Shown piece by piece: positions 1-5,357 of a stretch of 6,356 nucleotides of DNA. A model generated the notes under the pieces. That model made no database searches. It was not told where the DNA came from and was given only the letters and a program-made list of their open reading frames with translations. This DNA is from an uncultured Erysipelotrichaceae bacterium (GTDB taxonomy: Bacteria > Bacillota_I > Bacilli_A > RF39 > UBA660): the NCBI GenBank assembly GCA_902766135.1, contig CACXCK010000103.1, positions 1 to 6,356 of the forward strand, given 5' to 3'. Position numbers and translations under genes: made by a program. Positions within the stretch are counted from its first letter, which is position 1. Each line of letters opens with the position of its first letter.

Positions 1-2
1 TA

Positions 3-308
3 TTAAACCCTATATGCCCACATATTACCGAAGAAATATGGCATGAAAAATTTGGCTATAAAGATACAATCGCTTATGAACCTTGGCCAACTTATGATGA
101 AGAAAAAACTTTAGATGATACTAAAGTAATTGGTGTTCAAATAAATGGTAAATTAAGAGATGAAGTTGAAGTGGGTGTAAATGATACAGAAGAGGATGTA
201 AAGGATCGTGTTTTACATTTAGAACGTATAGAAAAAAACATCGAGGGTAAAGAAATAGTAAAGTTTATTTACATTCCAAGTCGCATTGTGAATATTATTG
301 TAAAATAA
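3..308 (+). CDS. leuS: Leucyl-tRNA synthetase, C-terminal fragment (5' end outside window)
   Basis: This is the last 101 codons of an open frame entering from the left edge and ending in TAA at 306-308. LeuS is the cytoplasmic class Ia synthetase that charges tRNA-Leu with leucine. The visible part is the end of the anticodon-binding helical domain, with the conserved stretch LNPICPHITEEIWHEKFG and a WP pair. It continues into the small C-terminal domain with VIGVQINGKLRDEV and a final IPSRIVNIIVK, the typical closing strand of bacterial LeuS. The catalytic HIGH and KMSKS motifs and the editing domain would lie upstream and cannot be checked. The frame is closed by an intrinsic terminator. 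The assignment rests on the VQxNGKLRD and VNI(I/V)xK signatures of this family and is secure despite the truncation. Confidence 0.95.
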   Translation, partial: LNPICPHITEEIWHEKFGYKDTIAYEPWPTYDEEKTLDDTKVIGVQINGKLRDEVEVGVNDTEEDVKDRVLHLERIEKNIEGKEIVKFIYIPSRIVNIIVK

Positions 309-334
309 AAAAGTCTTTAAGACTTTTTTATTTT
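307..334. terminator. Bidirectional intrinsic terminator between leuS and the convergent small gene
   Basis: A perfect 9-bp stem, AAAAAAGTC (307-315) with GACTTTTTT (321-329), encloses the loop TTTAA and is followed by ATTTT. The A-tract on the left and T-tract on the right are nearly symmetrical, so the element can end transcripts from either direction. It overlaps the last bases of the leuS stop codon (306-308) and the stop codon of the minus-strand gene (328-330), so it most likely serves both genes. Confidence 0.85.
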
Positions 335-513
335 GATCTCTCATCTAAATTTCTTATTGCATATTCGCAAGCTTGAATAACAAATTGCGAAAAATTAAGT
401 TGTTTACCTTCTATTATTTTCTCAATCTTTTTGACAAGTGTTTGAGGAAAACGAACTGTTTTATTTATGCTTTCTTTTCTTTCGTAATTTAGTCTAAATC
501 CATCTTTCGTCAT
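328..513 (-). CDS. Small ribbon-helix-helix-like (CopG/Arc type) DNA-binding protein
   Basis: This is a 61-residue protein. Residues 17-22 (NKTVRF) look like the DNA-contacting beta strand of a ribbon-helix-helix fold. Residues 23-35 (PQTLVKKIEKIIE) form helix A, and residues 39-55 (LNFSQFVIQACEYAIRN) form helix B with the usual [NS]FSxFV turn. Such proteins bind DNA as dimers and often repress their own promoter, and many are antitoxins. No partner toxin gene lies beside it: leuS converges on one side and spoIVA diverges on the other. The start is supported by AGGAAGGAAG on the minus strand (536-527), although the 13-base spacing to ATG is somewhat long. It could be a stand-alone regulator or an orphan antitoxin. 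The fold call is moderately sure; the target is unknown. Confidence 0.7.
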   Translation of the reverse strand: MTKDGFRLNYERKESINKTVRFPQTLVKKIEKIIEGKQLNFSQFVIQACEYAIRNLDERSK

Positions 514-544
514 AATATAATGCCAACTTCCTTCCTAAAATAAG

Positions 545-573
545 ATTATCAAAAAAAATGTTTTTTGTATGCA
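545..573 (-). promoter_or_regulatory. Possible promoter of the ribbon-helix-helix gene
   Basis: Read on the minus strand, GATAAT (550-545) resembles a -10 box. TGCATA (573-568) lies 17 bases upstream in the -35 position but matches TTGACA at only three of six bases. Transcription would start near 538, just ahead of the AGGAAGGAAG ribosome binding site. The -35 position overlaps the TGCAT/ATGCA inverted repeat at 570-585, which would suit autorepression. The weak -35 keeps this tentative. Confidence 0.35.
550..567. repeat. Perfect 7-bp inverted repeat, AT-rich
   Basis: CAAAAAA (550-556) and TTTTTTG (561-567) are exact reverse complements separated by AATG. The repeat falls in the spacer of the possible minus-strand promoter, so it could be an operator half-pair or a bend-inducing A/T tract. 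As a transcript hairpin it would be weak. Its function is inferred only from position. Confidence 0.5.
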
Positions 574-585
574 TTGCGTTATGCA
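570..585. repeat. Inverted repeat TGCAT-N6-ATGCA, candidate operator
   Basis: TGCAT (570-574) and ATGCA (581-585) are perfect 5-bp inverted arms around TGCGTT, in the control region shared by the ribbon-helix-helix gene and spoIVA. Short spaced palindromes like this are the usual binding sites of dimeric ribbon-helix-helix repressors. It overlaps the putative -35 region of the minus-strand gene. The symmetry is seen directly; the operator role is inferred. Confidence 0.5.
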
Positions 586-602
586 GTACGCGCTTGTGCT
601 GC
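583..602. repeat. Hairpin-forming inverted repeat in a locally GC-rich patch
   Basis: GCAGTAC (583-589) can pair with GTGCTGC (596-602) through seven pairs including one G-U, around the loop GCGCTT. Its left arm overlaps the ATGCA arm of the previous repeat, so the two structures exclude each other. No T-tract follows on the plus strand (TTATTT then a run of nine A), so it does not look like an intrinsic terminator. Confidence 0.4.
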
Positions 603-638
603 TTATTTAAAAAAAAACACATTATTTTTATTTTCGAG

Positions 639-646
639 CATATATT
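639..646 (+). promoter_or_regulatory. Possible sigma-E-like -10 element of spoIVA
   Basis: CATATATT fits the CATAnnnT pattern of sigma-E -10 boxes, the mother-cell sporulation factor that transcribes spoIVA in B. subtilis. No convincing -35 is visible about 14-16 bases upstream; the best is an AT-rich CATTATT near 620-626. A start about seven bases downstream would fall inside the AGGTGAT ribosome binding site (652-658), leaving almost no leader, so the true promoter may lie further left. Confidence 0.3.
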
Positions 647-662
647 TTGATAGGTGATTTAA

Positions 663-2141
663 ATGGATAAAAAAGAATTATTAACATCAATAGCAAAACG
701 TGGTAACGGCGAAATATATCTTGGTGTTGTTGGGGCGGTAAGAACGGGAAAAAGTACATTTATTAAACGTTTTATAGAAAATCTCGTCGTGCCAAATATT
801 TATGACGACTATGAGAAAAAAAGATGCCTAGATGAAATACCCCAAAGTGCTGAGGGAAAAATGATTATGACGACAGAGCCAAAATTTGTTCCTTCTAATG
901 GAGCTAAAATAAAAGTTGATGATTTAGAAGTCAATATTAAGCTTGTAGATTGTGTAGGATTTGTTGTTCCAAATGCCTTAGGCTATACAGAAGAAAATGG
1001 TAACCCAAGAATGGTAAAAACGCCTTGGTTTAATGATGCAGTACCATTTATCGAGGCTGCTGAAATAGGTACCGAAAAAGTAATCAAAGATCACGCCACC
1101 ATAGGTATAGTCGTTACGACAGATGCATCATTTGGAAGCTTAAAAAGAGAAGACTACCTAGAAGCCGAAGAAAAAGTTGTTAACGAATTAAAAAGCATTG
1201 GTAAACCATTCATTATAATACTAAATAGTAACAAACCAAATGCAGAGGAAACGAGAGCTCTAGCAGAATCATTAGCAAATTCATACGAAGTACCAACACT
1301 ACCACTGAATATTGAAGATATGAATGAATCAGATATTCTTAATGTTTTAAAAGAAGCTTTATATGAATTTCCTGTTATGGATATCGTCTTTGATATACCT
1401 GAATGGATTTCAATTCTTCCTAAAACAAACGAAATAAAAGCTCACTATATAGAAAAAATAAAAGAAAGCACTACAAGCATCAGCAAAGTAAGAGATGCAT
1501 CCTTAATACTTGAATCATTCAAAGACTCTCCATATATTAATATAGCCAAAATTAGTAAGCTTGATACCTCAGAAGGCATTGTTCACATCAAACTAGATAC
1601 TAGTGATGAATTATATAATAAAGTATTAGAATCACTTGTAGGCGACGAATTAAAAACTAAATCTGGTAAACTAAAAGTATTACTTAGTTACACAGAAGGA
1701 AAAGAAGAAACAGATTCAATAAAAAAAGCTATCAAAGTAGCTAAAAAAAGTGGTTATGGAATAGTTTATCCAACTCTTAAAGATATGCGCCTAAAAACTC
1801 CAGAAGTCATAAAACAAGGGGGAAGATACGGCGTGAAATTAAAAGCCGAAGCTAGTAGCTATCACATTGTTAAAGTTGATGTGGACAGCACATTCGCTCC
1901 AATCATAGGCACTGAATCTCAAAGTAAAGAATTAATAGACTACATTATGAAAGATTATGAGACTAATCCTGATAGTATTTGGAAAAGCGAAATATTTGGG
2001 CGCAGTTTAGATGAAATAGTTAAAGAATCAATTCAAGGTAAACTAGCGTCATTTCCAGAGAACACCCGTTTTAAAGTAGGTCAAACAGTAACCAAAATTG
2101 TCAACAAAGGGTCAAATAACTTTATTGCCATTGTTATATAA
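663..2141 (+). CDS. spoIVA: Stage IV sporulation protein A, spore-coat basement-layer ATPase
   Basis: SpoIVA is a cytoskeletal-type ATPase made in the mother cell. It polymerises irreversibly on the forespore surface, anchored by the small protein SpoVM, and forms the platform for coat and cortex assembly. The product has 492 residues, the same length as the B. subtilis protein. The N-terminal TRAFAC-like ATPase domain (about 1-235) has a Walker A motif GAVRTGKS at 24-31 (Lys30), the sensor pair Thr70-Thr71 in MIMTTEP, and a Walker B-like VDCVG with Asp96. The conserved family block NPRMVKTPW follows at 114-122. The C-terminal region contains FAPIIGTE and SIWKSEIFGRSL, and ends in the hydrophobic NNFIAIVI tail of the SpoVM-contacting domain. 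The start is fixed by AGGTGAT at 652-658. All key residues are intact, so the gene looks functional and implies a sporulating lineage. Confidence 0.97.
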   Translation: MDKKELLTSIAKRGNGEIYLGVVGAVRTGKSTFIKRFIENLVVPNIYDDYEKKRCLDEIPQSAEGKMIMTTEPKFVPSNGAKIKVDDLEVNIKLVDCVGFVVPNALGYTEENGNPRMVKTPWFNDAVPFIEAAEIGTEKVIKDHATIGIVVTTDASFGSLKREDYLEAEEKVVNELKSIGKPFIIILNSNKPNAEETRALAESLANSYEVPTLPLNIEDMNESDILNVLKEALYEFPVMDIVFDIPEWISILPKTNEIKAHYIEKIKESTTSISKVRDASLILESFKDSPYINIAKISKLDTSEGIVHIKLDTSDELYNKVLESLVGDELKTKSGKLKVLLSYTEGKEETDSIKKAIKVAKKSGYGIVYPTLKDMRLKTPEVIKQGGRYGVKLKAEASSYHIVKVDVDSTFAPIIGTESQSKELIDYIMKDYETNPDSIWKSEIFGRSLDEIVKESIQGKLASFPENTRFKVGQTVTKIVNKGSNNFIAIVI

Positions 2142-2173
2142 TGTTAAAAAACGTGAAATTTGCTGATTTTTTC

Positions 2174-2202
2174 TTGCATTTATGCGAATAATCTGATACT
2201 TT
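2174..2202 (+). promoter_or_regulatory. Extended -10 sigma-A promoter of hbs
   Basis: TTGCAT (2174-2179) sits in the -35 position, followed after 17 bases by TACTTT (2197-2202). The -10 is preceded by TG at 2194-2195, giving an extended -10 that offsets its poor match. Transcription would start near 2209. The leader then contains a small stem TAAGG/CCTTA (2210-2214 with 2222-2226) ahead of the ribosome binding site. A TATTAT at 2203-2208 is an alternative -10 but lacks a good -35. Confidence 0.5.
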
Positions 2203-2253
2203 TATTATGTAAGGGTAATAACCTTATAGTTTTGAAAGGGAGGTCATGATAAA

Positions 2254-2526
2254 ATGACAAAACAAGGATTAATTGATTATGTTGCAAAAAATGCAGACAT
2301 GAGTAAAGCTGAAGCTGGACGTGCTTTAGATGCAGTATTAGATGGAATTACTGCTGGACTTAAAAAAGACAAGGAAGTTGTACTTGTAGGATTCGGTAAA
2401 TTCTCTGTTAAAACTCGTGCAAAAAGAGAAGGAATTAACCCTGCAACAAAAGAAAAAATCACAATTCCTGCTAAATCAGTTGCAAGTTTCAAAGCTGGTT
2501 CAAAATTAAAAGACGCAGTTAAATAA
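2254..2526 (+). CDS. hbs: HU family nucleoid DNA-binding protein (HBsu-like)
   Basis: HU is an abundant small basic protein that binds and bends DNA without sequence specificity as a dimer, compacting the nucleoid. The 90-residue product has the helical dimerisation part at about 1-40. The saddle strands follow with GFGKF at 46-50. The DNA-gripping arm has R55, R58, G60 and the tip Asn62-Pro63 of the INPATKE segment, then IPA and a C-terminal F-x-AG-x-x-LKDAVK. These positions satisfy the HU/IHF family signature. An exceptionally strong ribosome binding site, AAGGGAGGT at 2236-2244, lies nine bases before ATG, in line with the high abundance expected. The gene has its own promoter and terminator, so it is probably monocistronic. 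It follows spoIVA as in B. subtilis, which favours an hbs orthologue over IHF. Confidence 0.96.
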   Translation: MTKQGLIDYVAKNADMSKAEAGRALDAVLDGITAGLKKDKEVVLVGFGKFSVKTRAKREGINPATKEKITIPAKSVASFKAGSKLKDAVK

Positions 2527-2546
2527 TTAAGTCTTTTGATTAACCG

Positions 2547-2578
2547 AACTGTTTACGATCAAAGTAAACAGTTTTTTT
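2547..2578 (+). terminator. Strong intrinsic terminator of hbs
   Basis: A perfect 10-bp stem, AACTGTTTAC (2547-2556) with GTAAACAGTT (2564-2573), encloses the loop GATCAAA and runs into a tract of seven T at 2572-2578. It lies 20 bases after the hbs stop codon. This is the best terminator in the window. Confidence 0.92.
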
Positions 2579-2594
2579 ACTAGAAAGGATTATT

Positions 2595-2867
2595 ATGTAT
2601 TATATCGTAACATATCTAGAAGTGGTTGTTGGTCTATATCACAAAGATAAAACAAATACGACCTTTAAGATTAATTCACGTGGGGTAGAAGAACTAGTAA
2701 AAATGGGATACAGCCTTCCATACCCAATTGCTTCAGGCGATTTAGAAGGTAAAATAGCTTTATTCGAAAATCGAATCAAAAATGCTTCACGTTTCCCAGG
2801 TATTGATTATAGCAATAATTTCATGGATGCGTGGCGTCTATACTCTATAAATGTAAGAGAAGAATAA
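2595..2867 (+). CDS. Unrecognised 90-residue hypothetical protein
   Basis: I do not recognise this protein. It has a hydrophobic opening strand (MYYIVTYLEVVVGLYH). A polar, charged middle follows, with VEELVKMGYSLPYPIASGDLEG around 31-52, then a likely helix at about 52-65 (GKIALFENRIKNAS). The tail is rich in aromatic residues (SRFPGIDY, FMDAWRLYS). It shows no signal peptide or clear membrane segment, no Cys, and no known catalytic motif, so it is probably a small soluble cytoplasmic protein. A good ribosome binding site, AAAGGA at 2584-2589, and base use like its neighbours support a real gene. It begins only 16 bases after the hbs terminator T-tract and has no visible promoter of its own, so it may depend on read-through. 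No terminator follows it before the cdsA promoter. Confidence 0.75.
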   Translation: MYYIVTYLEVVVGLYHKDKTNTTFKINSRGVEELVKMGYSLPYPIASGDLEGKIALFENRIKNASRFPGIDYSNNFMDAWRLYSINVREE

Positions 2868-2875
2868 AGCTTTGA

Positions 2876-2904
2876 TTGAATTTCCTGATAAAATAAGATA
2901 TACT
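2876..2904 (+). promoter_or_regulatory. Sigma-A promoter of the cdsA-rseP operon
   Basis: TTGAAT (2876-2881) and TATACT (2899-2904) are separated by exactly 17 bases and each matches the consensus well. The start would be near 2911, giving a leader of only about 14 bases that begins just before the AGGTGAT ribosome binding site (2915-2921). Confidence 0.65.
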
Positions 2905-2924
2905 TAAAATTAGTAGGTGATAAA

Positions 2925-3722
2925 ATGAAAAAAAGAGTAATAAGTTCCATTGTAATGGCTTTAGTATTTATTCCATTATTTATTGCAGGTGGAAGAAGTT
3001 ATGCTATAACAATGGGTATACTATCACTATTAAGCTTTAAAGAATTATTAGATTTAAAAACAAGTCATTCCAAAATTCCTAATGGTATTATCCTTTTATC
3101 AATGATATCACTACTATTTTTAGTTTTATATGAATATCAAGCAAGAACATTTAGCTACGGTATTTCACATCGTGTTCTAATCATTATGAGTTTTTTATTC
3201 TTTATTCCAACTTTATTTAACTATAAAAAAGGAGAGTATGATACGAAAGATGCCTTTTACCTTCTAGGATGTGTCATTCTACTAGCCGTTGCTTTTAACT
3301 CTCTTATATGGTTACGTAATACGGGGGTATATCACTTGTTATATGTCTTTTCAATTACTGTTTTTACTGATATTTTTGCCCTTCTAACAGGTATGCTTAT
3401 TGGTACTCATCATCCATTTCCCAATATTAGTCCTAAAAAAACTCTAGAAGGTTATATTGGTGGCTCTATTGCTGGAACAATCATCTCAAGTATTTTTCAT
3501 TACTACCTATTACCAGGCATGCCCATTTTAGAAATTATTTTAATGAGTTTATTTATCTCTTTAATTTCTCAAGTAGGGGACTTATTCTTTAGTAAAATTA
3601 AACGCGAGAATAACATTAAAGATTTTTCTAATTTAATACCAGGACATGGTGGTATTCTAGATCGCTTAGATAGTTCCATTTTTGCTGTCCTTGCGTATGT
3701 ATTATTATTAAGATTTATATAA
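2925..3722 (+). CDS. cdsA: Phosphatidate cytidylyltransferase (CDP-diglyceride synthase)
   Basis: CdsA condenses CTP with phosphatidic acid to give CDP-diacylglycerol and pyrophosphate, the branch-point precursor of phosphatidylglycerol, cardiolipin and related lipids. It is an integral protein of the cytoplasmic membrane. The product has 265 residues, normal for the family, and is built of many hydrophobic segments spread along its length. The family signature occupies residues 223-249: it opens with SKIKR, has KD at 232-233, then the core GHGGILDRLD whose Asp residues bind catalytic metal. Upstream, FPNISPKKTLEGYIGG is the other conserved cytoplasmic loop. The last segment ends the protein at LLLRFI. 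AGGTGAT at 2915-2921 sets the start. rseP follows after 12 bases, so the two are surely co-transcribed. In B. subtilis uppS precedes cdsA; here it does not. Confidence 0.96.
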   Translation: MKKRVISSIVMALVFIPLFIAGGRSYAITMGILSLLSFKELLDLKTSHSKIPNGIILLSMISLLFLVLYEYQARTFSYGISHRVLIIMSFLFFIPTLFNYKKGEYDTKDAFYLLGCVILLAVAFNSLIWLRNTGVYHLLYVFSITVFTDIFALLTGMLIGTHHPFPNISPKKTLEGYIGGSIAGTIISSIFHYYLLPGMPILEIILMSLFISLISQVGDLFFSKIKRENNIKDFSNLIPGHGGILDRLDSSIFAVLAYVLLLRFI

Positions 3723-3734
3723 GGAGGAATAACT

Positions 3735-4784
3735 ATGTGGTTTATTGGTTTATTAGTATTTATTTTGATATTAGGAATTATAATTTTAGTCCATGAATTT
3801 GGTCACTACATAATGGCTAAAAAGTCAGGTGTTTATATCTACGAATTTTCCATTGGTATGGGGCCTGTAGTATATAGCCACAAAGGCAAAGATGGCATAG
3901 ACTATAATCTAAGAGCGTTCCCTGTTGGGGGATTTGTGCAAATGGCTGGTGAAATTTATGAAGATGATGGAGAAATACCTAAAGAAAAATTCTTATGTAA
4001 TCGTCCTGCACTTCAACGTTTCTGCGTTTTAGTTGCCGGTGTTTTTAATAACTTTGTCTTAGCGCTTCTTTGTTTATTTATTATTTCATTCATCTGGGGA
4101 CCACAAAACGAGAAAGCTATTATCTCTGGTGTCCAAGAAGGATCTGCTGCCGAAAAATCAGGTATCCGAAGTGGTGATGAATTAATAGGCGTTAATAACC
4201 ACGATTTTTCATCATGGGATGTAGGGCAATTATATTTATACTTCAAATATGACTCAAACGAATATGAATTTAAACTAAGAAGAGAAGACGGTAATATTGA
4301 AACAATTAAAATAACTCCCAACATCGAAACGTTAGATGGTGGTGAAGAAAGAAAAGTTTTTGGCATTCAAATTGATACCAAACAAGAAAAAAACTTCATT
4401 AACTGTCTAAAATACCCATTTATCAAATTTAAAAATATGCTTTTATCGATGATTATAACTTTAAAAGGCTTATTTACTGGAGGCTTGTCTATAAAAAACT
4501 TATCAGGCCCAGTAGGAATCTACCAAGTTGTTAATCAAAGCCTTAGCTTAGGCATTAGTCAACTAATTTATACGCTTGCTCTATTATCACTTAATGTTGG
4601 TTTCATTAATATTTTGCCATTCCCAGCTTTTGACGGGGGCCACGTCTTATTCATGATTATAGAGAAAATTAAAGGAAGTAAAATAAATAGCAAAATAGAA
4701 AATGCCTTTACTATGGTAGGCTTTATACTATTAATGCTTCTAATGATATTTATTACTTTCCAAGATATTATTAATTTGTTTTAG
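3735..4784 (+). CDS. rseP: Site-2 family intramembrane zinc metalloprotease (RseP/RasP)
   Basis: This enzyme cuts single-pass membrane proteins inside the lipid bilayer after a first extracytoplasmic cut. In B. subtilis RasP processes anti-sigma factors such as RsiW, FtsL and leftover signal peptides. The 349-residue product shows the zinc site HEFGH at 20-24 in the first membrane segment, and the third-ligand motif NILPFPAFDGGH with Asp300 in a later one; Phe stands where the usual Leu of LDGG is. A PDZ domain spans about 125-200, with GVQEGSAAEKSGIRSGDELIGVN. LSGPVGIYQV at 256-265 is the conserved pre-catalytic loop. Membrane segments lie at about 3-19, 98-120, 275-300 and 325-345. AAGGAGGA at 3721-3728 overlaps the cdsA stop codon. 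The gene is complete and in an operon with cdsA and the two downstream zinc-ribbon genes. Confidence 0.96.
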   Translation: MWFIGLLVFILILGIIILVHEFGHYIMAKKSGVYIYEFSIGMGPVVYSHKGKDGIDYNLRAFPVGGFVQMAGEIYEDDGEIPKEKFLCNRPALQRFCVLVAGVFNNFVLALLCLFIISFIWGPQNEKAIISGVQEGSAAEKSGIRSGDELIGVNNHDFSSWDVGQLYLYFKYDSNEYEFKLRREDGNIETIKITPNIETLDGGEERKVFGIQIDTKQEKNFINCLKYPFIKFKNMLLSMIITLKGLFTGGLSIKNLSGPVGIYQVVNQSLSLGISQLIYTLALLSLNVGFINILPFPAFDGGHVLFMIIEKIKGSKINSKIENAFTMVGFILLMLLMIFITFQDIINLF

Positions 4785-4799
4785 GAAGTGACTATAATG
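4783..4799 (+). promoter_or_regulatory. Ribosome binding site deciding the start of the first zinc-ribbon gene
   Basis: AGGAAG at 4783-4788 overlaps the rseP stop codon (4782-4784) and is followed after eight bases by ATG at 4797-4799. A GTG at 4788-4790 is in the same frame but sits on the binding site itself, so it cannot be the start used. The downstream gene has the same arrangement (AGGAAG at 5336-5341, ATG at 5350). Confidence 0.8.
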
Positions 4800-5357
4800 A
4801 AATGTAAAAAGTGTGAATATATAAATGTTAATCATGCTAATTACTGTTATAAATGTGGCAATGAGTTTACTAAAAAAGAACAAGCGTCTTCACAAGAAAA
4901 AAGCATCTGGCATAAGCTAGTTAAATTAAAAGATTGGTACGATAAACTAACATTATCTAAGATTACTGGTTCTAAAACATTTCAAGCTTTAAGCATTATT
5001 ATAACGATTTTAATCGGTGGTTATTTCATATATAAAAACGGCTATCAAATGAAATTATTAGCTAACGATAATTATACGTATGCTTATAACACGAAAGATA
5101 AAGAGTACTATGTTTATCCTAAAGAAAAAGAAACCCCACTCAACATATATGCACCTAACGAAGTCAAAGAAATATATATTAAATATTATGAAAATGATAC
5201 CTTAGTTAATGAACAAAGCATTAATGATTTAAATAATATTTTAGTTGAAGTTAATTCTTCAAATATCAACAGTTATTATAAATTATCATATGAAAAAGAA
5301 GAAAATGATATTAATACGATAAAAGTATATGTACTAGGAAGTGTAACAAATGAATAA
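4797..5357 (+). CDS. Zinc-ribbon, single-pass membrane protein of unknown function (first of pair)
   Basis: This is a 186-residue protein I cannot assign to a named family. It opens with a four-cysteine zinc ribbon, Cys3-x2-Cys6 and Cys17-x2-Cys20 (MKCKKCEYINVN, then YCYKCGNEF). A basic linker follows, then one membrane segment at about 62-79 (FQALSIIITILIGGYFIY). The tail of about 105 residues is polar and rich in Tyr, Asn, Lys and Glu. The positive residues before the membrane segment predict ribbon inside and tail outside. The ATG at 4797 is preferred over the in-frame GTG at 4788, which overlaps the ribosome binding site. It starts 12 bases after rseP and overlaps the next gene by 8 bases. 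Small zinc-ribbon membrane proteins of this layout are common in Bacillota and mostly uncharacterised. A role as an RseP substrate or envelope sensor is only a guess from context. Confidence 0.85.
   Translation: MKCKKCEYINVNHANYCYKCGNEFTKKEQASSQEKSIWHKLVKLKDWYDKLTLSKITGSKTFQALSIIITILIGGYFIYKNGYQMKLLANDNYTYAYNTKDKEYYVYPKEKETPLNIYAPNEVKEIYIKYYENDTLVNEQSINDLNNILVEVNSSNINSYYKLSYEKEENDINTIKVYVLGSVTNE

Noticed and set aside
328..513. Toxin-antitoxin pair
   Set aside because: The ribbon-helix-helix protein could be an antitoxin, but no toxin-sized frame lies next to it on either side.
583..617. Hairpin 583-602 as an intrinsic terminator
   Set aside because: It is followed by TTATTT and a run of A rather than a T-tract on the plus strand, and no plus-strand gene ends nearby.
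2146..2172. AAAAAA/TTTTTT arms after spoIVA as a terminator
   Set aside because: The stem is only six A-T pairs around a 15-base loop with no stable core, and the hbs -35 follows at once, so it is too weak to call.
2277..2492. Minus-strand open frame of 71 codons
   Set aside because: It lies wholly inside hbs, whose HU motifs are unmistakable. The minus-strand frame has no ribosome binding site and looks like a shadow.
4013..4366. Minus-strand open frame of 117 codons
   Set aside because: It lies inside rseP across the PDZ domain and has no recognisable motif of its own; a shadow frame.
4788..4796. In-frame GTG start for the first zinc-ribbon gene
   Set aside because: The GTG overlaps the AGGAAG ribosome binding site. 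The ATG at 4797 has correct spacing and starts directly at the Cys-rich domain.
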